Shown: positions 57,144-64,000 of the stretch, one piece after another
Layout: every line of letters starts with the position of its first letter
Numbering within the stretch: position 1 is the stretch's first letter
Source of the DNA: Limnohabitans sp. 2KL-17
GTDB taxonomy: Bacteria > Pseudomonadota > Gammaproteobacteria > Burkholderiales > Burkholderiaceae_C
NCBI RefSeq assembly: GCF_003063415.1
Contig: NZ_NESK01000018.1
Span: 1-64,000 of the forward strand
Direction of reading: 5' to 3'
Length of the DNA stretch: 64,000 nucleotides
Notes under the pieces: model-generated
Database searches by the model: none
What the model was told of the DNA's origin: nothing
The model's input: the letters and a program-made list of their open reading frames with translations, nothing else
Program-made: the position numbers and the translations under genes

Positions 57144-58457
57144 TCATCTGGCCAGCCAGACCTTTTGGTAACGCCCCTGCGGATCGTGGTCCTGGGTTTG
57201 TTTGGCAGGGTTGAATCGCCGGCCCTGACGCGGGTCGGTGCCACGGCCAGAGACATACAGCCAGTTGCCCTGGTTGCTGTACACATCAAAGTCCACCAGC
57301 TGCGATTCAAACCAGGCTGCGCCGGAGCGCCAGTCGCATGCCAGGTCGTGCACCAAATAGCTGGCCACTATCTGACGCATGCGGTTGGAGGTATAGCCCG
57401 TGCTGGCCAGCTCTCGCATGCCAGCATCCACGATGGGCTCGCCGGTGTTGCCATCGCACCAGCGTTGAAAGTCTTTGGGAAAGTGCGAGGGTCGGGCAAG
57501 CTCTGACAAGCCCCGGGCCGCGTAAAGCTGGCGGCCGTGTTGCAGGTGTAAAAATCTGAAGTTGTCACGCCAAAGCAACTCAAACCAAAGCCAATAAGTG
57601 CCGTCGTTGGCGCCGTGTTGCTGCTCATACGCCTGCAATGCCGCCCAGATCGTGCGCACTGACAATGCACCCGTGGCCAGCCATGGCGACCAGTGGGTGC
57701 TGGTGTACCGGCCTTGCAAGGCATTGCGGGTTTGCTTGTACCGATCGGGCCAGGGGGGCGTCAGGTAGCTTTGCAAATGGGCCAAAGCGCTGGTTTCGCC
57801 GCCTTGGCAACGGGGGAGGTGGTAGGGGAAATTTGACCGATCATCCGAGCCCAAGGTCTGGTCCACCTGGAGCAGGGCCCGGGGGTTGTCGGTCCATCCT
57901 GGCAGGGCGTTGAGCGGGGCCAGTTCAGGCGGGGGCGGCAAAAGGCTGGGCGCTGCCAGCGGTGCCAGGGGCAGCACACCTGCCGCTTCAATGCGCTGGC
58001 GAAACGCAGTGAAGACTTGCGGCATATCGAGCACGCTGAAGGGCAGTTTTTCGGGTTCCAGCAAGCTCGACTGCCACACGGTGTTTACCGTGAAGCCTGA
58101 GGCCCGCAAGGCTTGCACCTGGGCTTGTTCTGCGGGGGCGGCAATGTCTTCGCAAAAGATGGCTTGCGCCTGCACCCGCCTGGCGCACTCGGCCAAAGCC
58201 TCATGGGCAGGGCCATGCAGCAAGACCAATTGTTGGCCCAGGGCTTGCAGCGATGCGATCAGGTCTTGCAGGCTGTCGGCCACAAATCGTCTGCGGTGTG
58301 CACCCATGCGCCGAAAGCCCCAGGCCGTGGGTTCGTCTTGCACGGGGTCGTGGTTGTACACCAGCAGCAAGCGATCTGCTTGTTGCGCCGCTTGCAGCAA
58401 TGCGCGTGGGTCATGCAGGCGCAAGTCGCTTCGAAACCAGAAAATCGTGGTGCGCAT
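57144..58457 (-). CDS. Cryptochrome-DASH / DASH photolyase
   Basis: This 437-residue FAD and antenna-binding protein of the photolyase superfamily starts TTIFWFRSDLRLHDPRALLQ. It has WFELLWRDNFRFL and GEPIVDAGMRELASTGYTSN, then DFDVYSNQGNWLYVSGRGTD and DPRQGRRFNPAKQTQDHDPQ, the GxGxDPR/RxFNxxKQ pattern diagnostic of the DASH clade. DASH enzymes repair CPDs mainly in single-stranded or looped DNA and may signal. The ATG at 58457 lies 4 bases after the stop of the upstream photolyase-like gene, so both are in one operon. Confidence 0.92.
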   Translation of the reverse strand: MRTTIFWFRSDLRLHDPRALLQAAQQADRLLLVYNHDPVQDEPTAWGFRRMGAHRRRFVADSLQDLIASLQALGQQLVLLHGPAHEALAECARRVQAQAIFCEDIAAPAEQAQVQALRASGFTVNTVWQSSLLEPEKLPFSVLDMPQVFTAFRQRIEAAGVLPLAPLAAPSLLPPPPELAPLNALPGWTDNPRALLQVDQTLGSDDRSNFPYHLPRCQGGETSALAHLQSYLTPPWPDRYKQTRNALQGRYTSTHWSPWLATGALSVRTIWAALQAYEQQHGANDGTYWLWFELLWRDNFRFLHLQHGRQLYAARGLSELARPSHFPKDFQRWCDGNTGEPIVDAGMRELASTGYTSNRMRQIVASYLVHDLACDWRSGAAWFESQLVDFDVYSNQGNWLYVSGRGTDPRQGRRFNPAKQTQDHDPQGRYQKVWLAR

Positions 58458-58461
58458 GGTA

Positions 58462-60060
58462 TTAAAAATCAAAGCCCAGTTGCTGGCTGGTTGGGGTGTT
58501 GGATGCAGAGGACTTGATCGCTTTTTTGCGGCTGGTTTGGGGGGCGTCGCTGTCGCGTGTGAATACGTCGCGTTGGTGCCCGCTGCCGTGTTTGCGAGAG
58601 GCGTGTTTCTCGACAATGGCTTTTTTGCCGGCTTTCACACCAGGTTCAGCCCGGCGCGCATGCAGTGTGGCTTTGGAGGTGCGGGTGGCCTGGGCCAAAT
58701 CCACTACGGGCATGGGAACGTCGGCATCCGGCTCACAGCCCACGGTCAGTCCGCACTGGCGCTGCACTTCGGTGGGCATGCGCCAGGGCTCAAACAGCCA
58801 GGCATCGGGTACGCGCCGCATGTGCGGTAACCAGCGGCGCACAAAGATTCCTTTGGGGTCATGGTCTTGCGCTTGCTTGACTGGGTTGTACACCCGGGTG
58901 GTGTTGATGCCAGTGGTGCCCGATTGCATTTGAAGCTGGCTCCAGTGGATGCCGGGTTCGTAGTCTAGAAACTGGGTGGCCAGCCACTGGCCCACGGGCC
59001 GCCAGTCGAGCCACAACGGGTAAGCCGCCACCGACACCAGCATGGCCCGCATGCGAAAGTTGAGCCAGCCCGTTTCGCGCAGCATGACCACACAGGCGTC
59101 CACCATGGGCCAGCCTGTGCGTGCCGAGATCAGGGCTTCAAAGTGCGCATCGTTCCAGCCGTCTTCTCGCAGGCCGTCATAGCCCCGGTGCATGTTGCGC
59201 CATTCGATTTCAGGCTCGCTTTCAAGTTTCTGAATGAAGTGGCAGTGCCAATACAAACGACTCATGAATCCGGTCAGCCCCGCCCTGTGCCGGTGGGCTT
59301 GTGGCGGCAACACATCCAGGGTGGCCCGAGTGCTTTGCACAACTTCGCGCAGGCTGATGCAGCCCCAAGCCAGATACGCCGAAAGGCGTGAACACGCATC
59401 GGGTGAAGACAGGGGCGACGAAATCCCGCCCCGGTACCCCAGAGCCCGCGCATTCAAAAAACTGTGCAGGGTTTCGAGTGCCAGACTTCTTCCACCATGT
59501 TGGCGCTGTGCCGGGTTGTGTTTGAGCGCATCAGGTACGGTCATGACCTCGGGGCCGCTGGGCTCAGGGGCATCGAAGAATTTCAGCGCTGGCAAAACCT
59601 CTTGCGGCTTGGCCATTTGGGCTTCCCATCGGCCTTGCCAGGTGTTGCGGTTTTTCAGGCGGCGCACCACACCAAATGGCGCGAACTCGGCCCATGTCAG
59701 CCCCACGCTTTGGCACCATGCGCCCACTTGCAGATCGCGCTCGTAGGTGAAAGCGTTGCCAGTTTCCATGTGCGAGACCAGTTCGGCAAAAGGTGCATCC
59801 AGATGCAGCGATGCCAGCACTTCTAGGGCTGACCCTGTGCGCACCTGCAAGCTGCCACCCAAGGCGCGCAATTCGGTGTGCAGTTCAGCCAACGATTCGC
59901 TCACAAATTCAAAGTGCTGCAAAGCCGCATCGGGCTGCGCCCACAGACCTGGCTCAACAATGTAGAGGCACAGCACTGGCCCCTGGTTGGCAGCATGCAC
60001 CAGCGCCGCGTGGTCGTGCAGGCGCAGGTCGCGTTTGAACCAGACCACTCTGTAAGTCAC
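58462..60060 (-). CDS. Atypical photolyase/cryptochrome-family FAD protein
   Basis: This 532-residue protein has the superfamily N-domain (TYRVVWFKRDLRLHDHAALV) and FAD domain (ARTGWPMVDACVVMLRETGW and NFRMRAMLVSVAAYPLWLDW). The block that reads ANNGGWQW in class I enzymes is LDYEPGIHWSQLQMQSGTTG here (about residues 366-373), so the Asn that contacts flavin N5 is missing. This marks a separate clade whose activity I cannot assign. The last ~60 residues are basic (KATLHARRAEPGVKAGKKAI onward) and end QQLGFDF. The ATG at 60060 overlaps the preceding unknown gene by 4 bases. Confidence 0.88.
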   Translation of the reverse strand: MTYRVVWFKRDLRLHDHAALVHAANQGPVLCLYIVEPGLWAQPDAALQHFEFVSESLAELHTELRALGGSLQVRTGSALEVLASLHLDAPFAELVSHMETGNAFTYERDLQVGAWCQSVGLTWAEFAPFGVVRRLKNRNTWQGRWEAQMAKPQEVLPALKFFDAPEPSGPEVMTVPDALKHNPAQRQHGGRSLALETLHSFLNARALGYRGGISSPLSSPDACSRLSAYLAWGCISLREVVQSTRATLDVLPPQAHRHRAGLTGFMSRLYWHCHFIQKLESEPEIEWRNMHRGYDGLREDGWNDAHFEALISARTGWPMVDACVVMLRETGWLNFRMRAMLVSVAAYPLWLDWRPVGQWLATQFLDYEPGIHWSQLQMQSGTTGINTTRVYNPVKQAQDHDPKGIFVRRWLPHMRRVPDAWLFEPWRMPTEVQRQCGLTVGCEPDADVPMPVVDLAQATRTSKATLHARRAEPGVKAGKKAIVEKHASRKHGSGHQRDVFTRDSDAPQTSRKKAIKSSASNTPTSQQLGFDF

Positions 60061-60596
60061 AACCCTGTCCTTGATGCGGTGAATGCGTAGCGGTTGCCTT
60101 CAATGGGCACGCAATGCAACAAAGCCCGGGGCAGATCCGGCGCCTGTTGGCGCAGATACCTGCGAACAAAGTCAGCGGCTAGCCAAGGCGCTGTAGAACC
60201 ACTCCAAACGGCATTTTCCTGAATATTCCAATCGCCATGCGTCTGGCGTAACACCACGATGCTGGGGTTCAAGGTTTTGAAAGCCACTTCGGCAATGGCC
60301 CATTCGGCTTGCGTGTGCAGTTCAAGCAATGTGGCTTCCAAGGAGTCAGGCAGGCTGTGTTGTTGGATGGTGTGCAGAATTGCCGTGGCCTTGGTGGGTG
60401 TGGCGATGTCGTCGTGCACCGGGCGGCAGTCTTGGTGGAGTTGCCGCCAGTGCTCGGCTATCCAGCCTTTGGGGTCAAACTGCTGCCCGTTGACCTCCAG
60501 CAGGGTTCCGTTGTCGTGTCCAACCCAGTCGAAGTGGCTGTCGATGATCAGGACGCCGAGCACCCCCAGCAGGGTGGCGGCAACATGGCGTTTCAT
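60057..60596 (-). CDS. Unrecognised 179-residue membrane-anchored or secreted protein
   Basis: The N-terminus MKRHVAATLLGVLGVLIIDS is a signal peptide or single TM anchor. The rest is a mostly polar domain with LEVNGQQFDPKGWIAEHWRQ, CRPVHDDIATPTKATAILHT, ATLLELHTQAEWAIAEVAFK and a C-terminal LLHCVPIEGNRYAFTASRTG, including two Cys (about C57 and C162). I recognise no family. Its stop overlaps the photolyase-like start by 4 bases and it follows the MerR gene by 24 bases, so it belongs to the light-related operon. Codon use looks like its neighbours. Confidence 0.75.
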   Translation of the reverse strand: MKRHVAATLLGVLGVLIIDSHFDWVGHDNGTLLEVNGQQFDPKGWIAEHWRQLHQDCRPVHDDIATPTKATAILHTIQQHSLPDSLEATLLELHTQAEWAIAEVAFKTLNPSIVVLRQTHGDWNIQENAVWSGSTAPWLAADFVRRYLRQQAPDLPRALLHCVPIEGNRYAFTASRTGL

Positions 60597-60620
60597 GTGC
60601 TGATTTTTTTGTTGAAAGAA

Positions 60621-61619
60621 TCAAACACTTTCTGCCAATGAAATGCCTTCGTGGGTGGCAACCATGAGCAGTGCCTTTTCAAACAAGGCTCTGGCTGAAG
60701 CGGCCATGGTGTTCAGCTGCCGGTGCAGTTCGGCATCCTTGGGGCTTTCGTTCAGGCAATCGCGGCTGTAGTCTTCAAATTGAGCCAGTTGACCAATGAG
60801 TTCGGCCACGTGTCGAGGGCATTCGCACATCACCTGGCTCGGGATGTTGGCCACTCGCTGCAGAACGACATCTGAAAATTGGCGGGAGGGAATCGGCGTG
60901 GCTAAACTCTCCACCACCCACGTTGGGGCATAAAGCGAAGGCCGTGCACTCTGAATGATGGTTGTCAGGCCCAGGTCGTTCAGGGGTTCACGGTGCACCA
61001 AAAAAGATGCACGGCCCAGCCTGGCGATGGCGTTCAATTGCCCAAAGCTGTAAAGCACCACGGTTTGGCGCGCGGCCAACTGTTGAGACAAGGCCAAAAT
61101 CTGATCAGCGATGCTGTCGTTCAAGCCATTCACCGACACCATCAATACATCAGGGGCTTGGTCCAGTTGCGCGCCACTCGCTTCGGCAAGATCGGGCCAG
61201 ACCCGCTGGATGTGCAGGGCTTGCCCGAGTCTTGCCGAGCTGAATGTTTCAGACTGCAGGCGACTGGCCAGACTGGCCAGACTGGCACCGATCACCACCC
61301 ATGCGCCATTGGCCAGAGCCGGCTGCTGAGCTGGCGAGCTCGCAATGCTTGTGACTGTGTTCAGAAGTTGTTTCAATTGCGCGGCGGACAAACCCGCAAT
61401 CAGACTGATGCCATGTCCTTGGCCCGTGAGTGACTTCAGCAAAGTGGCTTTTTGCAAATCATCTTCGTTGTACAGCCTGTGATGCCCTTGGGTGGTGGTG
61501 GGCGAAAAAGCGTTGTAGCGCGTTTGCCAGACGCGCAGGGTAGGCACTGGCACGCCGCTGAGCTTGGAAACCACGCCGATGCGATAAAGCACCTGACTTT
61601 TTAAGAGGGTATTTGTCAT
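60621..61619 (-). CDS. MerR-family regulator with LitR/CarH-like layout
   Basis: This 332-residue protein has an N-terminal MerR HTH (RIGVVSKLSGVPVPTLRVWQ, then QTRYNAFSPTTTQGHHRLYN) and a helical linker. An alpha/beta region of about 150 residues (WVVIGASLASLASRL, APDVLMVSVNGLNDSIADQI, RQTVVLYSFGQLNAIARLG) resembles a B12-binding Rossmann fold, and a helical tail follows. Light-sensing LitR/CarH proteins share this layout and control photolyase genes, but their cobalamin-ligand His motifs (ExxxH, DxHxxG) are not visible here. It heads the unknown/photolyase-like/DASH operon and diverges from an Rrf2-type gene. Confidence 0.8.
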   Translation of the reverse strand: MTNTLLKSQVLYRIGVVSKLSGVPVPTLRVWQTRYNAFSPTTTQGHHRLYNEDDLQKATLLKSLTGQGHGISLIAGLSAAQLKQLLNTVTSIASSPAQQPALANGAWVVIGASLASLASRLQSETFSSARLGQALHIQRVWPDLAEASGAQLDQAPDVLMVSVNGLNDSIADQILALSQQLAARQTVVLYSFGQLNAIARLGRASFLVHREPLNDLGLTTIIQSARPSLYAPTWVVESLATPIPSRQFSDVVLQRVANIPSQVMCECPRHVAELIGQLAQFEDYSRDCLNESPKDAELHRQLNTMAASARALFEKALLMVATHEGISLAESV

Positions 61620-61743
61620 TGTCTTGTTTATGTATTGAGTAGATATTTTACGGTATAAATAGAAATTTTAAGAAAATAAATAGGTTATGAATGGATTTTT
61701 ATGGTTTAAACCATACAATGTCCATTCAAATGTGGAGCAAATA
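61620..61743. promoter_or_regulatory. AT-rich divergent control region (MerR / Rrf2)
   Basis: This 124-base region is strongly AT-rich. It must hold promoters for the MerR-led operon (minus) and the Rrf2-type gene (plus). It contains the 16-bp palindrome at 61700-61715. TAAAAT and TATAAAT hexamers occur on both strands near 61650-61670. Confidence 0.55.
61700..61715. promoter_or_regulatory. Perfect 16-bp palindrome, candidate operator
   Basis: TATGGTTTAAACCATA is identical to its reverse complement. It lies 28 bases upstream of the Rrf2-type ATG (61744). A homodimeric regulator, either the Rrf2-type or the MerR protein, is the likely binder. Confidence 0.65.
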
Positions 61744-62238
61744 ATGATCCTGAAGAAAACAGCCAAGGCCGTCGATATTGCGGTTTTCATTACTTCACGC
61801 TCAGCGATAGAGCCTGTGACGACAGAAGAGATTGCTTCGGGTTTGGGGCTGTCATCCTCATACACCGAGTCAATACTCAAAGAGCTACGCGAAGCAGGTT
61901 TGATCCGTGCCCACCGCGGTCCGGGTGGGGGCTATCAAATTCGTGGCAACCCTGAAGACATCAGCTTGTGGGATGTGGTGAAACACTTTGAAGTGGTGCA
62001 CAGCTTTGACGAGGTGTACCCTGACAACTCACACCCTATGAAAGTGCTGGAGTCTGAAATTCAGCGTCACCTCCAAGAAGCCTTGGCATCGCAAACCCTG
62101 GACGATGTGGCTGTTCCCTTCATGCCACGTGGCGCCAGCGTGTCGTCCATGCTGGGCCAATTTCGCCTTAAACCGATGCCTGCACTCTTCATACCGAAGG
62201 CGCCAAACTCTGTTTTCCAACTGAGCATGATGCTTTAA
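61744..62238 (+). CDS. Rrf2-family transcriptional regulator lacking Fe-S cysteines
   Basis: Starting at the ATG at 61744, the 164-residue protein has the Rrf2 winged helix: ILKKTAKAVDIAVFITSRSA, TTEEIASGLGLSSSYTESIL, KELREAGLIRAHRGPGGGYQ, IRGNPEDISLWDVVKHFEVV. The usual three-cysteine cluster site of IscR/NsrR-type members is absent; no Cys occurs in the protein. It must therefore sense something else or act constitutively. The C-terminal 80 residues are longer than in IscR and not recognised. It is divergent from the MerR-led operon and upstream of a PHA synthase gene. Confidence 0.85.
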   Translation: MILKKTAKAVDIAVFITSRSAIEPVTTEEIASGLGLSSSYTESILKELREAGLIRAHRGPGGGYQIRGNPEDISLWDVVKHFEVVHSFDEVYPDNSHPMKVLESEIQRHLQEALASQTLDDVAVPFMPRGASVSSMLGQFRLKPMPALFIPKAPNSVFQLSMML

Positions 62239-62326
62239 CCATGCCGATGGGCAGATACCCATCGGTGGACGCAAACACACCTTAAGGTCAGTGTTCATGG
62301 GCCACAGTCCGGTCTAGCATCACCGG

Positions 62327-64000
62327 GTGACTATTTTTCGCCACACCTTTCCCGTTGATACCCCACGGCCAGGCCCCATGCTGGACCGCTGGGCCCATAC
62401 ACAGTTATCGCCGTTCACGAGAGGGGTATCGACAGCGTCCTTGCGCATGGCGTTTGACGATTGGATCACCCATTTGTCACTGAATCCTGCTGAACAACTC
62501 AAGTTGCTTCAGTTGGCTGTGCAAAGCATGCAGCAGCTTTCCAACTACGCGTTCCAAGCCAAAAAAAAAGATTGCAAACCGTGCATAGAACCGATGGTGC
62601 ACGACACCCGTTTTTCGCACCCGAGCTGGCAAGCTTGGCCATTCAATGCCATCAGCCAGTCGTTTTTGTTGACACAGCAATGGTGGCATGAGGCCACCAC
62701 CGGGGTGCGAGGCGTATCGCCGCACCACGAGTCAGTGGTCAATTTCACAGCCAGGCAATGCCTTGACATGTTGTCTCCAGCCAATTTTGTGATGACGAAT
62801 CCCGAGGTGCTGGAACGTACGGAAAAAACCATGGGGGGCAACTTGCGTCAGGGCTTTGTGAATTGGCTTGAAGACACTCAACGCTGGCAGTCAGGTCAGC
62901 CTCCCAAAGGTGCTGAAGCCTTTCAGGTGGGGCGCAACGTGGCCATCACGCCGGGTCAAGTGATTTACCGCAACCACTTGATCGAGTTGATTCAGTTCAC
63001 CCCCGTCACCCCTCAGGTGAGACCCGAGCCTGTGCTGATCGTGCCGTCGTGGATCATGAAATACTACATTCTTGATTTATCACCTCACAACTCGTTGATC
63101 AAGTACCTGGTGGATAACGGGCATACCGTGTTTGCCATGTCCTGGGCCAACCCAGATGCCGATGACCGTGACCTGGACATGGACGATTATTTGCGAATGG
63201 GTGTGATGGACGCGTTAGAGGTGGTGTGCGCTGTGGTGCCCAGACACAAAGTGCATGCGGTTGGGTATTGTCTGGGCGGTACGCTGCTGGCCATCGCTGC
63301 AGCAGCCATGGGCAGAGATGCTGACGACCGATTGGCCAGCATGACTTTGCTGGCTGCACAAACCGATTTCTCCGAGCCCGGTGAGCTTGAATTGTTCATT
63401 GACGACAGCCAGGTGGCACATCTTGAGGACATCATGTGGGATCGGGGTTATCTGGACAGCACCCAGTTGGCGGGTGCATTCCAGTGGATGAATTCAAACG
63501 ACCTGATCTGGTCGCGCTTGCTCAAGGATTATTTGCTGGGTGAGCGAACGCCCATGACTGACCTGATGGCCTGGAACGCCGACGGCACCCGCTTGCCCTA
63601 CCGCATGCATGCTGAGTATTTAAGGCGAATGTTTTTAAAAAATGACCTGGCCAGTGGGCGTTACCGTGCATGCGGCAAACCAGTGGCATTGACCGCGATT
63701 CAATGTCCGATTTATGGCATTGGCACGGTGCGCGACCATGTGTCGCCTTGGCGGTCGGTGCACAAGTTGCACCTGCTGACGAATGTGGACACCACCTTTT
63801 TATTGACGTCTGGTGGCCACAACGTGGGCATCGTCAACCCGCCAGGTGTGCCTGGGCGAAGCTACCAAGTGCTGACCCGTTTGCACGATGGCCCCTATCT
63901 GGAACCCGATGCCTGGTTGCAGGCTGCAGCCCAATACGAAGGCTCCTGGTGGACGCATTGGCTGGCTTGGCTGCAAGCCCACTCGGGTGAGTCCGGTCCT
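62327..64000 (+). CDS. phaC: Poly(3-hydroxyalkanoate) synthase, 3' end outside the window
   Basis: The frame is open from the GTG at 62327 (or ATG at 62378) to the last base, giving at least 558 residues without a stop. The PhaC N-domain has PFNAISQSFLLTQQWW, TNPEVLERTEKTMGGNLRQG and GRNVAITPGQVIYRNHLIEL. The alpha/beta hydrolase domain has the nucleophile Cys in AVGYCLGGTLLA, the Asp in GTVRDHVSPWRS and the His in SGGHNVGIVNPPG. It polymerises hydroxyacyl-CoA on storage granules. An A9 run (62561-62569) encodes KKK and is a possible slippage site. The class is I-like by length. Confidence 0.93.
   Translation, partial: MTIFRHTFPVDTPRPGPMLDRWAHTQLSPFTRGVSTASLRMAFDDWITHLSLNPAEQLKLLQLAVQSMQQLSNYAFQAKKKDCKPCIEPMVHDTRFSHPSWQAWPFNAISQSFLLTQQWWHEATTGVRGVSPHHESVVNFTARQCLDMLSPANFVMTNPEVLERTEKTMGGNLRQGFVNWLEDTQRWQSGQPPKGAEAFQVGRNVAITPGQVIYRNHLIELIQFTPVTPQVRPEPVLIVPSWIMKYYILDLSPHNSLIKYLVDNGHTVFAMSWANPDADDRDLDMDDYLRMGVMDALEVVCAVVPRHKVHAVGYCLGGTLLAIAAAAMGRDADDRLASMTLLAAQTDFSEPGELELFIDDSQVAHLEDIMWDRGYLDSTQLAGAFQWMNSNDLIWSRLLKDYLLGERTPMTDLMAWNADGTRLPYRMHAEYLRRMFLKNDLASGRYRACGKPVALTAIQCPIYGIGTVRDHVSPWRSVHKLHLLTNVDTTFLLTSGGHNVGIVNPPGVPGRSYQVLTRLHDGPYLEPDAWLQAAAQYEGSWWTHWLAWLQAHSGESGP

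Overview
The window looks like chromosomal DNA of a moderately GC-rich betaproteobacterium, most likely Burkholderiales/Comamonadaceae. This rests on conserved gene order (dusB-fis-purH; algH-like yqgE-ruvX-pyrR-pyrB-pyrC-like; ispB divergent from rplU-rpmA-obgE-proB; rppH divergent from proS; hemL-thiD beside rubredoxin) and on the style of the proteins. No rRNA, tRNA, CRISPR array, insertion sequence or phage gene was recognised. A genus cannot be named from this sequence.

Layout. 1-5.7 kb: a small YqaA-type membrane protein, then a TonB-dependent receptor, a YfiR-family periplasmic protein and a hybrid sensor kinase in tandem, which looks like an envelope signalling unit. 5.9-28.5 kb: mostly housekeeping. 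It holds dusB-fis, purH, a DEAD-box helicase, hemL and thiD, a 56-residue rubredoxin, a class I CPD photolyase, the yqgE-ruvX-pyrR-pyrB-pyrC-like-plsC run, ispB, rplU-rpmA, obgE, proB, rppH, proS and several small conserved proteins. The pyrC-like gene has lost the HxH metal ligands of dihydroorotase, so it is probably a non-catalytic partner of aspartate transcarbamoylase. A 32-codon ORF sits between it and pyrB.

28.7-55.5 kb: a long acyl-CoA catabolism region. It contains a thiolase, a split AtuA homologue, a complete branched-chain-type ABC importer (livH-M-G-F, then an acyl-CoA ligase, then the binding protein), and an eight-gene minus-strand operon: acyl-CoA dehydrogenase, TetR, SDR, carboxyltransferase beta, acyl-CoA dehydrogenase, enoyl-CoA hydratase, biotin carboxylase alpha, acyl-CoA dehydrogenase. 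A divergent thiolase-FadB pair completes it. The gene set matches acyclic-terpene (citronellol/geranoyl-CoA) utilisation better than leucine catabolism, because no HMG-CoA lyase is present. A TerC-family protein, a NhaR-like LysR regulator, a zinc-ribbon protein and an SbtA-type bicarbonate permease lie between the two halves.

56-61.6 kb: a DMT exporter, then a minus-strand light-biology operon. A MerR regulator that resembles light-responsive LitR/CarH proteins but lacks visible cobalamin-binding histidines is followed by an unrecognised 179-residue protein, an atypical photolyase/cryptochrome and a cryptochrome-DASH. With the earlier CPD photolyase, this gives three photolyase-superfamily genes in 64 kb. 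61.7-64 kb: a divergent cysteine-free Rrf2-type regulator preceded by a perfect 16-bp palindrome, then a poly(hydroxyalkanoate) synthase cut off by the window end.

The least explained parts are the MerR/unknown/photolyase-like operon, the pyrB-pyrC' junction with its micro-ORF, and a 28-bp-armed inverted repeat near 28.5 kb.
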